From: Salinicola halophilus
Lineage (GTDB): Bacteria; Pseudomonadota; Gammaproteobacteria; Pseudomonadales; Halomonadaceae
Direction of reading: 5' to 3'
Assembly (NCBI RefSeq): GCF_003206155.1
Contig: NZ_PZJV01000007.1
Location: 10,324-74,323, forward strand
DNA length: 64,000 bases
Part shown: one piece after another, positions 20,469 through 30,848 of the stretch
Layout of the letters: every line of letters begins with the position of its first letter
How positions within the stretch are numbered: position 1 is the first letter of the stretch
Program-made: the position numbers and the translations under genes
Notes under the pieces: generated by a model
The model's input: the letters and a program-made list of their open reading frames with translations, nothing else
The model's database searches: none
What the model was told of the DNA's origin: nothing

Positions 20469-23249
20469 ATGGCAGATGCCCCCATCGTTCTCGTCGACGG
20501 ATCGTCCTACCTCTATCGCGCCTTTCACGCGCTGCCGCCGCTCTCCACCGCCGACGGTGAGCCCACCGGCGCGGTACGCGGCGTGCTCTCGATGCTCAAG
20601 AGCCTGATCAAACAGTATCCGCAAAGTCCCATGGCGGTGGTCTTCGATGCCAAGGGCAAGACCTTTCGCGACGAGATCTTCGCCGAATACAAGGCCCACC
20701 GCCCGCCGATGCCGGACGATCTGCGCCCGCAGGTCGAGCCGCTTCACGACTGCGTCCGCGCGCTCGGGCTGCCGCTGCTGTGCATCGAGGGCGTGGAAGC
20801 CGACGACGTCATCGGCACCCTGGCGCGCCTGGCCACCGAGTCCGGCCGCGATGCGGTGATCTCCACCGGCGACAAGGACATGGCGCAGCTGGTCAACCAG
20901 CACATCACGCTGGTCAATACCATGAAGGGCGAGACCCTCGACGTCGCAGGCGTCGAGGAGAAGTTCGGCATTCCGCCCGCACTGATCATCGACTACCTGG
21001 CGTTGATGGGCGACAAGGTCGACAACATTCCCGGCGTACCCGGCGTGGGCGAAAAGACCGCGCTGGGGCTGCTGCAGGGCATGAACGGCGGGCTGGACAC
21101 CATCTACGCCGATCTCGATCGCGTCACGACCCTTAGCTTTCGCGGCGCCAAGACGATGCCCAAGAAGCTCGAAGCCAACCGCGAGCAGGCGTACCTCTCC
21201 TACCAGCTGGCGACGATCAAGACCGACTGCGAACTGCCGGTGGGGCTCGATGAGCTGCATCTGGCGGCGCCGGATCGCGAGGCGCTCAAGTCGCTCTACC
21301 AGCGGCTCGAGTTCAAGAACTGGCTGAACGAGCTGCTCGAGGGCAAGGACGAAGGCGTCGACGACGTGAAAGCCGGTGATGCGCTCACCGAGACCGACGT
21401 CAACGAAGACCCGGCGCTGGTCAAGCCCGAGCGCACCGACCACACCCTGCTGACTCAGGACGATTTCGACGCCTGGCGCGAGCGGCTGGCGGCGAGCGAG
21501 GCGTTCTGCTTTGACCTGGAGACGACCAGCCTCAACTACATGGAGGCGGAGGTCGTGGGTATCGGCCTCTCGCTGGCGGCCCACGAGGCGGCCTACATCC
21601 CCGTGGGCCACGACTACCTCGACGCCCCTGCCCAGCTCGATCGGGATGCCGTGCTCGCCGCGCTCAAGCCGCTGCTCGAAGACCCCGCCATCGGCAAAAT
21701 CGGCCAGAATCTCAAGTACGACATCTCGGTGCTGGCGCGCTACGACATTCGGGTCGCCGGCGCGCTGACCGACACCATGCTCGAGTCCTACGTGCTGAAC
21801 TCCACCGTCACGCGGCACGACATGGACTCGCTGGCGCTGAAGTATCTCGGCGAGAAGACCATCGGCTTCGAGGAGATCGCCGGCAAGGGCGCCAAGCAGC
21901 TCACCTTCAACCAGATCGCGCTGGAAGAGGCGGTGCCGTACGCCTGCGAGGACGTCGACATCACGCTGCGTCTGCACACCGAGCTGCGGCCGCGCCTCGA
22001 GGAAGCGGGGCGGCTGGCGCAAGTGCTCGATACCCTCGAGCGGCCGCTGATTCCGGTACTCTCGCACATGGAGCGCGGCGGGGTGGCGCTGGACGCCAAC
22101 CGCCTGCACGCCCAGAGCCAGGAACTCGAGGGGCGCATCCACGAGCTCGAGCGGGAAGCCTTCGAACTCGCCGGGCGCGAGTTCAACCTGGGTTCGCCCA
22201 AGCAGCTCGCCGAGATCCTGTTCGACGAGCAGAAGATCCCGGTGATCAAGAAGACTCCCAAGGGCGCGCCTTCCACCGCCGAGGCGGTGCTCGAGGAGCT
22301 GGCGCTGGACTACCCGCTGCCCAAGCTGATCATGACCCACCGCGGCCTGACCAAGCTGAAGTCGACCTACACCGACAAGCTGCCCCGGCTGGTCAACAAG
22401 GCGACCGGGCGGCTGCATACGAGCTACCATCAGGCGGTAACGGCGACCGGGCGGCTCTCCTCGTCCGACCCCAACCTGCAGAACATCCCCATCCGTACCG
22501 AAGAGGGGCGCAAGATCCGCCAGGCGTTCGTCGCCCGCGAGGGGTATCGCATCGTCGCCGCCGACTACTCGCAGATCGAGCTGCGCATCATGGCGCATCT
22601 CTCCAACGACCAGGGCCTGCTCGACGCCTTCGCCAACGACCTCGACATCCACGCCGCTACCGCCGCGGAGGTGTTCGGCGTGGCGCTCGACAAGGTCACC
22701 ACCGATCAGCGCCGCAGCGCCAAGGCGATCAACTTCGGCCTGATCTACGGCATGAGCGCCTGGGGGCTGGGCAAGCAGCTGCACATCGAGCGCAATCAGG
22801 CGCAAACCTACATCGACCGCTACTTCGACCGCTATCCGGGGGTCGCCAAGTTCATGGACGACACCCGTGCCCAAGCCGGGGAGGATGGCTTCGTCGAGAC
22901 CGTCTTCGGGCGGCGTCTCTACCTGCCGGAGATCGCCGCGCAGAATCACGCCCGCCGCCAGGCCGCCGAACGCACCGCGATCAACGCGCCGATGCAGGGC
23001 ACCGCCGCCGACATCATCAAGCTGGCGATGATCGACGTGCACCACTGGCTGAATCCCGCCGACGGCGAGGCGGAGTTCGACGCCTGGATGGTGATGCAGG
23101 TCCACGACGAACTGGTCTTCGAAGTGAAGGAGAGCCAGGTCGAGGCGTTCATCCCCGCGATCCGTCAGCGCATGGAGAACGCCGCCGCGCTCAACGTGCC
23201 GCTCATCGTCGAGGCCGAAAGCGGCAGCAACTGGGACGAAGCGCACTGA
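20469..23249 (+). CDS. polA: DNA polymerase I
   Basis: A 926-aa Pol I that fills gaps in repair and removes Okazaki primers. Domains in order: 5'-nuclease (about 1-295, starting [15 protein letters not shown], with DKDMAQLV and [16 protein letters not shown]), proofreading 3'-5' exonuclease (from about 345, FDLETTS with intact acidic pair), and polymerase with motif [14 protein letters not shown] (about 698), motif [20 protein letters not shown] and motif [10 protein letters not shown] (about 880). All catalytic acidic residues seen are present. The ATG at 20469 gives the standard N-terminus; upstream in-frame starts overlap the divergent DUF2782 gene. An 18-bp tandem repeat spans its stop codon. 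Confidence 0.97.
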   Translation: MADAPIVLVDGSSYLYRAFHALPPLSTADGEPTGAVRGVLSMLKSLIKQYPQSPMAVVFDAKGKTFRDEIFAEYKAHRPPMPDDLRPQVEPLHDCVRALGLPLLCIEGVEADDVIGTLARLATESGRDAVISTGDKDMAQLVNQHITLVNTMKGETLDVAGVEEKFGIPPALIIDYLALMGDKVDNIPGVPGVGEKTALGLLQGMNGGLDTIYADLDRVTTLSFRGAKTMPKKLEANREQAYLSYQLATIKTDCELPVGLDELHLAAPDREALKSLYQRLEFKNWLNELLEGKDEGVDDVKAGDALTETDVNEDPALVKPERTDHTLLTQDDFDAWRERLAASEAFCFDLETTSLNYMEAEVVGIGLSLAAHEAAYIPVGHDYLDAPAQLDRDAVLAALKPLLEDPAIGKIGQNLKYDISVLARYDIRVAGALTDTMLESYVLNSTVTRHDMDSLALKYLGEKTIGFEEIAGKGAKQLTFNQIALEEAVPYACEDVDITLRLHTELRPRLEEAGRLAQVLDTLERPLIPVLSHMERGGVALDANRLHAQSQELEGRIHELEREAFELAGREFNLGSPKQLAEILFDEQKIPVIKKTPKGAPSTAEAVLEELALDYPLPKLIMTHRGLTKLKSTYTDKLPRLVNKATGRLHTSYHQAVTATGRLSSSDPNLQNIPIRTEEGRKIRQAFVAREGYRIVAADYSQIELRIMAHLSNDQGLLDAFANDLDIHAATAAEVFGVALDKVTTDQRRSAKAINFGLIYGMSAWGLGKQLHIERNQAQTYIDRYFDRYPGVAKFMDDTRAQAGEDGFVETVFGRRLYLPEIAAQNHARRQAAERTAINAPMQGTAADIIKLAMIDVHHWLNPADGEAEFDAWMVMQVHDELVFEVKESQVEAFIPAIRQRMENAAALNVPLIVEAESGSNWDEAH

Positions 23250-23285
23250 TCGAACAAAGCGCACTGATCGAATAAAGCGCGCTGG
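23241..23285 (+). repeat. 18-bp tandem repeat spanning the polA stop codon
   Basis: The unit GCGCACTGATCGAACAAA (23241-23258) is repeated with one substitution at 23259-23276, and a partial copy starts at 23277. The first unit contains the last two sense codons and TGA of polA, so the second copy repeats the stop just downstream. Confidence 0.85.
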
Positions 23286-23487
23286 GGGCTGAGGCGAACC
23301 GAGGGAATCGAGCCCCCAGCGGCGATTGGCTCACCGATCGCCTCGATAGCGCCAGCGAATCGGACAATCGTCGCCACTGACTTACACTGACGTTAACCGA
23401 TGACCGTCATCTCACTTTCGTCATCTCTTAGCCCGCCGTGCGGCTCGTCATCGCCGCCGGCGGCTTTATCGGCAAGGAGCACCAGCA

Positions 23488-24903
23488 ATGGCTCAGCAGC
23501 AAATCGGCGTCGTCGGCATGGCCGTCATGGGGCGCAACCTCGCGCTCAACATCGAAAGCCGCGACTACACCGTGTCGATCTTCAACCGCTCGCCGGAGAA
23601 GACCGACGAGGTGATGGCAGAGAACCCGGAGAGCAAGCTCGTCCCGTTCTACAGCGTGGAGGCGTTCGTCGCCTCGCTGGAAACGCCGCGGCGCATTCTG
23701 CTGATGGTTCAGGCGGGCGACGCCACCGACAAGACCATCGCTTCGCTCAAGCCGCACCTGGACAAGGGCGACATCCTCATCGACGGTGGCAACACCCCGT
23801 TCGAGGACACCATCCGCCGTAACAAGGAGCTCTCCGAAGAGGGTTTCAACTTCATCGGGACCGGCGTTTCCGGCGGTGAAGAGGGCGCGCTGAAGGGGCC
23901 GTCGATCATGCCCGGCGGCCAGAAGGAGGCGTATGACATGGTCGCGCCGATCCTCGAGAAGATCGCCGCCCGTGCCGACGACGGCGAGCCCTGTGTCGCC
24001 TACGTCGGCCCCGACGGTGCCGGCCACTACGTCAAGATGGTCCACAACGGCATCGAATACGGCGACATGCAGCTGATCAGCGAGGCCTACTCGATTCTCA
24101 AGGGCTCGCTCGGCCTCACGAATGCCGAGCTGGCGGAGGTCTTCGGCGAGTGGAACGAGGGAGAGCTCGACAGCTACCTGATCGACATCACCGCCAGGAT
24201 CTTCACCAAGAAGGACGATCGCACCGACGCCGACGTGGTCGACATCATTCTCGACTCCGCCGGCCAGAAGGGCACCGGCAAGTGGACCAGCAAGAGCGCG
24301 CTGGATCTCGGCGTGCCGCTGCCGCTGATCACCGAGTCGGTCTTTGCACGTTTCATTTCGTCATTGAAGGACGAGCGCGTCGAAGCCGCCAAGGTGCTCG
24401 AGGGCCCGGCGGAGACGCCGCTCGAGGGAGACCGCAGCGAATTCATCGAGAAAGTGCGCAAGGCGCTCTTCTTCAGCAAGATTGCCTCCTACGCCCAGGG
24501 CTTCGCCCAGATGCGCGCCGCTTCCGATCACTACGGCTGGGGCCTCGACTACGGCGAAGTCGCCAAGCTCTTCCGCGCCGGCTGCATCATCCGCGCGCGT
24601 TTCCTGCAGGAGATCACCGACGCCTATCAGGAGAATCCCGAGCTCAAGAACCTGCTGATGGCGCCGCACTTCAGCGAGATCGCCGGCAACTACCAGCAGG
24701 CGCTGCGCGACGTCATTGCCCATGCGGTCCAGAACGGCATTCCGGTGCCGACCTTCTCCTCGGCCATCGCCTACTACGACAGCTACCGCAGCGAGAAACT
24801 CTCCGCCAACCTGATCCAGGCCCAGCGCGACTTCTTCGGCGCCCACACCTACAAGCGCGTCGATGAAGAGGGCACCTTCCACACCGAGTGGCTCGAAGAC
24901 TGA
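23488..24903 (+). CDS. gnd: 6-phosphogluconate dehydrogenase, decarboxylating
   Basis: Gnd oxidatively decarboxylates 6-phosphogluconate to ribulose 5-phosphate with NADP+ in the oxidative pentose phosphate pathway. The 471-aa product is of the long homodimeric class. The Rossmann start is [29 protein letters not shown], with the Asn-Arg-Ser loop favouring NADP. The substrate signature is [22 protein letters not shown], and the catalytic Lys is near residue 182 in [16 protein letters not shown]. The ATG follows aaggagcaccagca. It is a single gene with a GC-rich hairpin 23 nt after its stop. Confidence 0.97.
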   Translation: MAQQQIGVVGMAVMGRNLALNIESRDYTVSIFNRSPEKTDEVMAENPESKLVPFYSVEAFVASLETPRRILLMVQAGDATDKTIASLKPHLDKGDILIDGGNTPFEDTIRRNKELSEEGFNFIGTGVSGGEEGALKGPSIMPGGQKEAYDMVAPILEKIAARADDGEPCVAYVGPDGAGHYVKMVHNGIEYGDMQLISEAYSILKGSLGLTNAELAEVFGEWNEGELDSYLIDITARIFTKKDDRTDADVVDIILDSAGQKGTGKWTSKSALDLGVPLPLITESVFARFISSLKDERVEAAKVLEGPAETPLEGDRSEFIEKVRKALFFSKIASYAQGFAQMRAASDHYGWGLDYGEVAKLFRAGCIIRARFLQEITDAYQENPELKNLLMAPHFSEIAGNYQQALRDVIAHAVQNGIPVPTFSSAIAYYDSYRSEKLSANLIQAQRDFFGAHTYKRVDEEGTFHTEWLED

Positions 24904-24926
24904 GCCACGCCCGCCCCGCGTGAAAA

Positions 24927-24959
24927 ACCGCCCGCCCCGGTACCGCCGGGGCGGGCGGT
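24927..24959 (+). terminator. GC-rich hairpin after gnd
   Basis: A perfect 14-bp inverted repeat (24927-24940/24946-24959) with a 5-nt loop. Only a weak T content follows (tgtcgtct), so it is a hairpin terminator without a proper U-tract. Confidence 0.6.
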
Positions 24960-25181
24960 GTCGTCTGGACGAGACAGATGCATACCCCGCCGCTCGTCAC
25001 GCTCAGCCGCCCGCCATGCTCAGCCGCTCGACGAGTCGACCTCGCACATCGGATTTCGCTGCGTCAGACGTTAGCGCCCGGCATGCCCATTCCTCCACAG
25101 TTGCGGCGAGATGCTCCAGGCATCGCCGTGCGTTTTTGCAGTCTTGTCACACCTTCTCTAGCTTTACTGAGTGATGATCAC

Positions 25182-25214
25182 CGTCGTGGCAGTGCCTGAC
25201 ACATTGCCACGACG
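25182..25214. promoter_or_regulatory. Inverted repeat upstream of the first pao operon
   Basis: A perfect 10-bp inverted repeat CGTCGTGGCA (25182-25191) / TGCCACGACG (25205-25214) with a 13-nt spacer lies 98 nt before paoA. It could be a regulator site or an RNA hairpin in the leader. No T-run follows. Confidence 0.4.
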
Positions 25215-25311
25215 TCTCTCACGGTGCCCCGCCGTGCCTGCGTCCGCCGCCGAATGCGCGGTGAACCGATGACAAGAACGATTCCAACGACGCCCCGATG
25301 AGGACGATGAC

Positions 25312-26022
25312 ATGGATGACAACGAACGCTCGACGCCGGGCGTAGGGACCTTCGATCCCGCGCACCCGGATGCTTCCACTTCTCCCGACTCGCGCCCGCG
25401 CTCTCCGGGGCGGCGGCGCTTTCTGCAGGCGGCCGGTGTCTCCGGGCTCGCCGTCGCGGCGGCGCCTGCGCTCTCCGGGGTGAGCTACGCCGGCTCCCCG
25501 GATCGCCCCGAGACCCAGACCGACACGCCGCCCGCCGAGGGCCAGCGGCGTATCACGCTCACCGTCAACGGCAAGCGTCATCAGCTCGATGTCACGCCCA
25601 ACGTGATCCTGCTCGATGCGCTGCGTCACGGGCTCGCGCTCACCGGCACCAAGAAAGGCTGTGACCACGGCCAGTGCGGCGCCTGCACGATCCTCGTCAA
25701 CGGCACGGCGATCAACTCCTGTCTGAGCCTGGCGATCACCCACGACGGTGACGAGATCACGACCGTCGAAGGGCTCGAACAGAACGGCCAGCAGCATCCG
25801 ATCCAGCAGGCGTTCCTCGAGCACGACGCCTACCAGTGCGGCTACTGCACGGCAGGGCAGATGATGAGCGCGGTGGCGATCCTGCAGAACGATGCGATCG
25901 GCGAGAGCGACGCCGACGTCCGCGAGGCGATGAGCGGCAACATCTGCCGCTGCGGCGCCTACAAGAACATCGTCGCGGCGATTCAGTCCGCTCGCGGCGA
26001 CGTGAAGGGAGGCAAGGCATGA
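25312..26022 (+). CDS. paoA: PaoA-like 2Fe-2S subunit of an exported aldehyde oxidoreductase
   Basis: The 236-aa small subunit of a xanthine-oxidase-family molybdoenzyme, carrying electrons in two [2Fe-2S] clusters. The N-terminus has a Tat-type signal (RRRFLQAAGVSGLAVAAAPAL, arginines at 34-36), as in E. coli PaoA, so the complex should be periplasmic. Ferredoxin-type cysteines are 117, 122, 125 and 137 (KKGCDHGQCGACT); the helical domain has 176, 179, 212 and 214 (CGYC, CRC). The gene overlaps the FAD subunit gene by ATGA. Aldehydes are the likely substrates by family analogy; the true substrate is unknown. Confidence 0.9.
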   Translation: MDDNERSTPGVGTFDPAHPDASTSPDSRPRSPGRRRFLQAAGVSGLAVAAAPALSGVSYAGSPDRPETQTDTPPAEGQRRITLTVNGKRHQLDVTPNVILLDALRHGLALTGTKKGCDHGQCGACTILVNGTAINSCLSLAITHDGDEITTVEGLEQNGQQHPIQQAFLEHDAYQCGYCTAGQMMSAVAILQNDAIGESDADVREAMSGNICRCGAYKNIVAAIQSARGDVKGGKA

Positions 26023-27047
26023 GACATTTCGACTACGCCCGCGCCGACGGTACCCGGGCCGCCATTCAGGCACACGGCAGCGATGACGAGGCGGCCGGCT
26101 ATCAGACGGGCGGCGCCGCCTATCTGGCCGGCGGCACGACGCTGCTGGATCTGGTCAAGCTCGACGTCATGCAGCCGGACAAGATCGTCGACATCAACGG
26201 CGTCGCCCTCGATGAGATCGAGCGCCTCGACGACGGCCGCCTGCGCATTGGCGCGATGGTGACCAATACCGCGCTCGCCCGCGACGAGCGTGTGACCGCA
26301 GACTACGCGGTGCTCTCCCAGGCGCTACTGGCCGGGGCCTCGACCCAGCTTCGCAACAAGGCGACCACCGGCGGCAACGTCATGCAGCGAGTGCGCTGCC
26401 CCTACTTTCGCGACGGCGTCTCCGACTGCAACAAGCGCGAACCCGGCAGCGGCTGCGCGGCGATCGGCGGGGTCAATCGCAGCGTCCATGCGGTACTCGG
26501 CACCAGCGAGAGCTGCATCGCCACTCACCCCTCCGACATGTGCGTGGCGATGGCAGCGATCGGCGCCACCGTCGAGGTCGAAGGCCCCGACGGCAAACGC
26601 GAGATCGACTTCGCCGAGTTCCACCTGCTGCCCGGCGACACGCCGGAACAGGAGCACGCGCTGAAGCCCGGCGAGCTGATCACCCACGTGGTGCTCGACG
26701 CGCCGATGCAGAACGCCCGCTCGAGCTATCTCAAGCTGCGCGACCGTCAGTCGTACCAGTTCGCGCTCGCCTCCAGCGCCGTGATCGTGACCCTCGACGG
26801 CAACACCATTCGCAAGGCGCGTGTGGCGCTGGGCGGCGTGGGTACCAAGCCGTGGCGCGCCCCGGAGGTCGAGGCCGCGCTCGAAGGCAAGCAGGCGAGC
26901 GAAGCGCTCTTTGCCGACGTCGCCAAGCGCGCGTTCGACAACGCCACTGCCTACGCTCACAACGCCTACAAGATCCCCCTCGGCCAGCAGGCGATCGTGC
27001 GTAATCTCGTCGATCTGACCCAATCGGTCGACCCGACCGCCGCCTGA
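26019..27047 (+). CDS. paoB: PaoB-like FAD/4Fe-4S subunit
   Basis: A 342-aa FAD-binding middle subunit of the molybdenum hydroxylase. The FAD signature is LAGGTTLLDLVKLDVMQPDKIVDIN (37-61) and STQLRNKATTGGNVMQR (108-124). Four cysteines at 127, 137, 146 and 166 (RCPYFRDGVSDCNKREPGSGC, then SESC) correspond to the extra [4Fe-4S] site that distinguishes PaoB-type subunits from ordinary XDH FAD subunits. There is no signal peptide, so export would be by hitch-hiking on PaoA. The start ATG overlaps the paoA stop. Confidence 0.9.
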   Translation: MRHFDYARADGTRAAIQAHGSDDEAAGYQTGGAAYLAGGTTLLDLVKLDVMQPDKIVDINGVALDEIERLDDGRLRIGAMVTNTALARDERVTADYAVLSQALLAGASTQLRNKATTGGNVMQRVRCPYFRDGVSDCNKREPGSGCAAIGGVNRSVHAVLGTSESCIATHPSDMCVAMAAIGATVEVEGPDGKREIDFAEFHLLPGDTPEQEHALKPGELITHVVLDAPMQNARSSYLKLRDRQSYQFALASSAVIVTLDGNTIRKARVALGGVGTKPWRAPEVEAALEGKQASEALFADVAKRAFDNATAYAHNAYKIPLGQQAIVRNLVDLTQSVDPTAA

Positions 27048-27069
27048 ACCGCCCGCGAGGAGCAACCCT

Positions 27070-29325
27070 ATGAGTAATGACAATCGGAGTGACGGCACGG
27101 ACGGCGCCAAGCGCGGCGGCATCATCGGTGCCGGCGTGCCGCGGATCGACGGTCCGGACAAGCTGTCGGGTCGGGCCAACTACGCCGCCGACAACCTGCC
27201 GCCCAATCTGAGCTACGCCTACGGCGTCTTCAGCACCGTGGCCAGCGGCACGGTCTCACGCCTGAGCGTCGAGGAAGCGCGCCAGATGCCGGGGGTGGTG
27301 GACGTCTTCCATCACGGCCACTTTCCGACGCTCTACCGCTCGCCGTCGAGCTTCGCGCAGGGCAACAAGGTCGAGGAGACCCGGCTGCCGTTCGAGGACG
27401 AGCGGGTCTACTACGAAGGTCAGTTCGTCGCCCTGGTGGTCGCGGACACCTTCGACAACGCCCGCGCCGCGGCGCGACGGGTGAAGGTCGACTACAGCGC
27501 GGAGAGCGCGATCGCCAACCTCGAGCAGGGCGTCCAGGCCCACGGCACGAAGAAAGGCAGCGGCAACCACGCCCGCGGCGACGCCGCCGCCAACTTTGAC
27601 GGCGCGGCGCACACGATCGACGTGACCTATCGCACGCCGGTGGAGACGCACAACCCGATGGAGATGCACGCCTCCACCGCCTGGTGGGACGACGACCATC
27701 TGACGATCTTCGACGCCTCCCAGGGCGTGGTGGTGGCGCGCAACGCGCTCTCCAAGATCTTCGCCATGCCGCCGGAGCGGATCACGGTGCACGCGCCCTA
27801 CATCGGCTCCGGCTTCGGCAGCAAGCTCTGGACCTGGCCGCACGCCATCGCCACCGCGGCGGTCTCCCGCGAGCTCGGCCGCCCGGTACAGCTGGTGGTG
27901 CCGCGGCCGCAGATGTTCACCACCACCGGTCATCGTCCGGAGACGCGTCAGCGCCTGCGTCTGGCAACGGACGCCAGCGGCAAGCTGGTGTCGCTGCGCC
28001 ACGAGTCGATCAATACCACCTCCTTCACCGACCAGTACGTCGAGACCTGCGGCAGCGTGACCAAGAGCCTCTACAGCTGCCCCAATCTGACGGTGAGCCA
28101 CGAAACCACTCGGGTGAACCGCGGCACGCCGACGTCGATGCGCGCACCGGGAGCGGCCCCGGGGCTGTTCGCGCTGGAGTCTGCCGTCGACGAGATGGCC
28201 GATGCTGCCGGCGTCGATCCGCTCCAGTTCCGGCTCGACAACTACGCCGAGCGCGACGAAAGCCAGGATCTGGAGTTCTCCAGCAACCATATCGTCGAGG
28301 CGACGAATCGCGCGGCGGAAAAGTTCGGCTGGGCGAACCGCAACCCCGAGGTCGGCAGCATGAAGGACGGTCGTGAGATCGTCGGCTACGGCATGGCGGC
28401 ATGCAACTGGGAAGCGATGAAGATGGCCTGCGATGCGCGGGTGTCGATTCGCGCCGACGGCACCGCGTTCGCCTCCTGCGCGACGCAGGACATCGGCACC
28501 GGCACCTACACCATCGTGGCGCAGACGGTGAGTGACGTGACCGGTATTCCGATCGATCGCGTCACCGTCAAGCTGGGGGACTCCTCCTACCCGGACGGGC
28601 CGGTCTCCGGCGGCTCCTGGGCCACCGCGACCACGCTGCCGGCGATCGCCAAGGCCGCCCGCGCCGCCCTCGACGAGATGAAGCGCTACGCCACCGGCGA
28701 CAATGGCGCTTTCGCCGACAGCGAAGCCGACGCGCTGGAAGTCGCCGATGGCGGTCTGCGCAGCGCCGACGGCACGCAGACGAGCTTTGCCGACATTCTC
28801 AAGGCGGCGCGCTACGGCAGCGCGGACGGCGAGGCGCATACCGATGCCGCCGACTCCGAGTACTCCTACCGCTCCTTCGGCGCGCACTTCGTCGAGGTAC
28901 GCTGGGATCCGGGTATCTCGCGCCTGCGCGTGGCGCGCGTGTTCAGCGCCATCGACGTCGGCCGCGTGATCAACGAGACCACCGCCCGCAACCAGGTCGA
29001 GGGTGCGGTGGTGATGGGCATCGGCATGGGGCTGTTCGAGGCGACCGAGTATGACGAACGCAACGCCCGTCCGGTCAACAACAACTACGCCGAGTATCTG
29101 GTGCCGGTGCACGCCGACCAGCCGGAGATCGACGTGATCCTGCTCGACTATCCCGACACCAAGTTCAACGAGTACGGTGCGCGCGGGATCGGCGAGATCG
29201 GCATCACCGGACTCGCTGCCGCCGTCGCCAACGCGGTACATCACGCCACCGGCAAACGCATCCGCGAACTGCCGATCACCCTCGACAAGCTGATGGAGGA
29301 CGTGCCCCAGGCCCGGAGCGCGTAA
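27070..29325 (+). CDS. paoC: PaoC-like molybdopterin-binding subunit
   Basis: A 751-aa catalytic subunit that binds the molybdenum cofactor. It begins IGAGVPRIDGPDKLSGRANYAAD, has the family stretches GSGFGSKLWTWPH (about 253-265) and MRAPGAAPGLFALESAVDEMA, and the catalytic base Glu709 in GARGIGEIGITG. Length and motif order match PaoC. The start at 27070 has gcgaggagcaacccт-like spacing (GAGGAGCAACCCT before ATG), 22 nt after paoB. A 25-bp tandem repeat begins within its last codons. The maturation factor (PaoD/XdhC type) is not in this window. Confidence 0.9.
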   Translation: MSNDNRSDGTDGAKRGGIIGAGVPRIDGPDKLSGRANYAADNLPPNLSYAYGVFSTVASGTVSRLSVEEARQMPGVVDVFHHGHFPTLYRSPSSFAQGNKVEETRLPFEDERVYYEGQFVALVVADTFDNARAAARRVKVDYSAESAIANLEQGVQAHGTKKGSGNHARGDAAANFDGAAHTIDVTYRTPVETHNPMEMHASTAWWDDDHLTIFDASQGVVVARNALSKIFAMPPERITVHAPYIGSGFGSKLWTWPHAIATAAVSRELGRPVQLVVPRPQMFTTTGHRPETRQRLRLATDASGKLVSLRHESINTTSFTDQYVETCGSVTKSLYSCPNLTVSHETTRVNRGTPTSMRAPGAAPGLFALESAVDEMADAAGVDPLQFRLDNYAERDESQDLEFSSNHIVEATNRAAEKFGWANRNPEVGSMKDGREIVGYGMAACNWEAMKMACDARVSIRADGTAFASCATQDIGTGTYTIVAQTVSDVTGIPIDRVTVKLGDSSYPDGPVSGGSWATATTLPAIAKAARAALDEMKRYATGDNGAFADSEADALEVADGGLRSADGTQTSFADILKAARYGSADGEAHTDAADSEYSYRSFGAHFVEVRWDPGISRLRVARVFSAIDVGRVINETTARNQVEGAVVMGIGMGLFEATEYDERNARPVNNNYAEYLVPVHADQPEIDVILLDYPDTKFNEYGARGIGEIGITGLAAAVANAVHHATGKRIRELPITLDKLMEDVPQARSA

Positions 29326-29414
29326 CCGTAGAAAGCCGCGGAGCGCGTAACCGTAGAAAGCCGCGGAGCGCGTAACCGTAGAAAGCCGCGGAGCGCTTAG
29401 CCGTAGAAAGCCGC
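29315..29414 (+). repeat. Four tandem 25-bp repeats across the paoC stop codon
   Basis: Four head-to-tail 25-bp units start at 29315, 29340, 29365 and 29390. The first three are identical and the fourth differs by two bases. Unit 1 contains the final codons and TAA of paoC; each exact copy keeps the gcgTAAccg core. Spacing is contiguous with no unique spacers, so this is not a CRISPR array. Confidence 0.95.
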
Positions 29415-29519
29415 GCTCGCCACAGCGCCAACGACGTGACGACACCGCCGGCCTCAGCGCCGGCGGTGTCGTTTTTGGCTATCGTGGTCTGGATTGCCGC
29501 CCCCTCAGGCGTCGCCTCG

Positions 29520-30230
29520 TCAGCGCCCGTGCCGCTCGCGCCAGGCGGCGAAGTCCGCAAGCGACTGCTCGTCCGTCGGCGGATAGAGCCCGATGATCGT
29601 GCGTCCGTTCTGCACCGCCTCGGTGACGAAATCCTCGAAGGCGGTCATCTCCACCGCCTCGAGGGCGATCGCCTCGACGATGGCCTGGGGTATCACGATC
29701 ACCGCCTCGTCGTCGCCGACCACGATGTCTCCCGGAAAGACAGCAACGCCGCCGCAGCCGATCGGGACTTCGGTATCGATGGCCTGATGGTGCGTGAGGT
29801 TGGTCGGCGCCGAGGGCCGCTGGTGATAGGCGGCGATCTCGAGGGCGCCGATCTCGGGGCTGTCGCGAAAGCCGCCGTCGGTGACGATGCCGGCGCCGCC
29901 GCGAACCATCAGGCGCGTGATCAGGATCGATCCCGCCGAGGCGGCGCGGGGGTCGCAGCGGCTGTCGATCATCAGGACGTGCCCCGCCGGGCACTGCTCG
30001 ATCGCCTGGCGCTGCGGGTGCGCCGGGTCGCGGAAGACCTCGATACCGTTCAAGTCTTCCCGCGCGGGGATGGTGCGAAGGGTGTAGGCCGGGCCGACCA
30101 TGACGCGCCCCTTCCCGGCGACGGGGCGTACGTTCTCCAGCGTCTGGTGGCGAAGCCCACGCTTGAACAGCGCAGTGGCGAGGGTGGCGACCGAAACGCC
30201 TTCTAGCTGGCGGCGCGTTGACTCTTGCAT
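29520..30230 (-). CDS. RraA-like / HMG aldolase family protein
   Basis: A 236-aa RraA-fold protein. Relatives are either the RNase E inhibitor RraA or class II aldolases/decarboxylases of 4-hydroxy-4-methyl-2-oxoglutarate type. Conserved sequence GPAYTLRTIP, GHVLMIDSRCDPRAASAGSILITRLMVRGGAGIVTDGGFRDSPEI and DIVVGDDEAVIVIPQ fits the longer, metabolic members better than RraA itself (about 160 aa). The start at 30230 follows CCGGAGCCTGCCC. It lies opposite to and between the two pao operons, possibly acting on an acid from the same pathway (inference). Confidence 0.82.
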   Translation of the reverse strand: MQESTRRQLEGVSVATLATALFKRGLRHQTLENVRPVAGKGRVMVGPAYTLRTIPAREDLNGIEVFRDPAHPQRQAIEQCPAGHVLMIDSRCDPRAASAGSILITRLMVRGGAGIVTDGGFRDSPEIGALEIAAYHQRPSAPTNLTHHQAIDTEVPIGCGGVAVFPGDIVVGDDEAVIVIPQAIVEAIALEAVEMTAFEDFVTEAVQNGRTIIGLYPPTDEQSLADFAAWRERHGR

Positions 30231-30338
30231 GGGCAGGCTCCGGCAGTATCGGGGGAACCCGAGCCTACGTGAGCCCCGGCCGGCGTCGATACGACCTTGG
30301 TCAGCGCTGGCGGCGCGAGACCCCGCCAGCGCCACCGC

Positions 30339-30848
30339 TCACTCCTGGGTGGTGGTGGCGACCAGGGCCTCGAGGCTGTCTTGAAGCGCCTTCACGCCGT
30401 CGCAGTCGGCGACACCGTGGCGCTCGGCGATCCACGCCGGGTCGTTGTAGCCGAGCCAGGTCTGGCCCTCGTCGTCCTGCCAGACCAGCGCCTTCATCGG
30501 CATGTCGATACCGGCGGTGGCCGCGCACTGGATCAGCGGCGTACCGCCCCGGGCACTGCCGAAGAGGATCACTTCGTTGGGCAGCAGTGCCAGATCGCGA
30601 GAGATTGCCGCCTGGCGGTGATCGACCCGCGCGAACACGGTCATCCCGCTCTGGCGCGCCGCGGTGACGAAACGCCCGGCGACCGTGTGGACTTCACCGT
30701 CGACCGGGGTGCGGATCAGCCCCGCGATGGCCGGCCCATCCTGCGTCCGTTCGGCCCGGGCGGTGGACTGTGCGCCGGCGCTGGCGGTCATGCCGATGGC
30801 GGTCAGGCAAAGCGCCAGGGCGAGCCAGCGTTTCGGGGTCAATGGCAT
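30339..30848 (-). CDS. DUF302 domain-containing exported protein
   Basis: A 169-aa protein with a signal peptide (cleavage near ASAGAQS, residue 27) and a DUF302 domain (about 45-160), recognisable by FARVDHRQAA, LLPNEVILFGSARGGTPLIQCAATAGIDMPMKALVWQDDEG and VWLGYNDP-type sequence. The function of DUF302 is unknown; its fold is small and often found alone. The start at 30848 has CGAGGAGACCCCA upstream. It lies 108 nt upstream of the RraA-like gene on the same strand, so they may share a transcript. Confidence 0.87.
   Translation of the reverse strand: MPLTPKRWLALALCLTAIGMTASAGAQSTARAERTQDGPAIAGLIRTPVDGEVHTVAGRFVTAARQSGMTVFARVDHRQAAISRDLALLPNEVILFGSARGGTPLIQCAATAGIDMPMKALVWQDDEGQTWLGYNDPAWIAERHGVADCDGVKALQDSLEALVATTTQE

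Larger units (their letters stand above)
24904..25311. other. Intergenic region between gnd and the first pao operon
   Basis: About 400 nt with no gene. It holds the gnd 3' hairpin (24927-24959) and a second perfect inverted repeat at 25182-25214, about 100 nt upstream of paoA. Confidence 0.6.

Noticed and set aside
20331..23264. A 977-codon minus-strand frame opposite polA
   Set aside because: It is an antisense shadow; all polymerase motifs are on the plus strand.
29315..29414. CRISPR-like array
   Set aside because: The 25-bp units are directly contiguous without spacers and no cas genes are present.
27256..29445. A 729-codon minus-strand frame opposite paoC
   Set aside because: Antisense shadow of a GC-rich gene with low-complexity translation.
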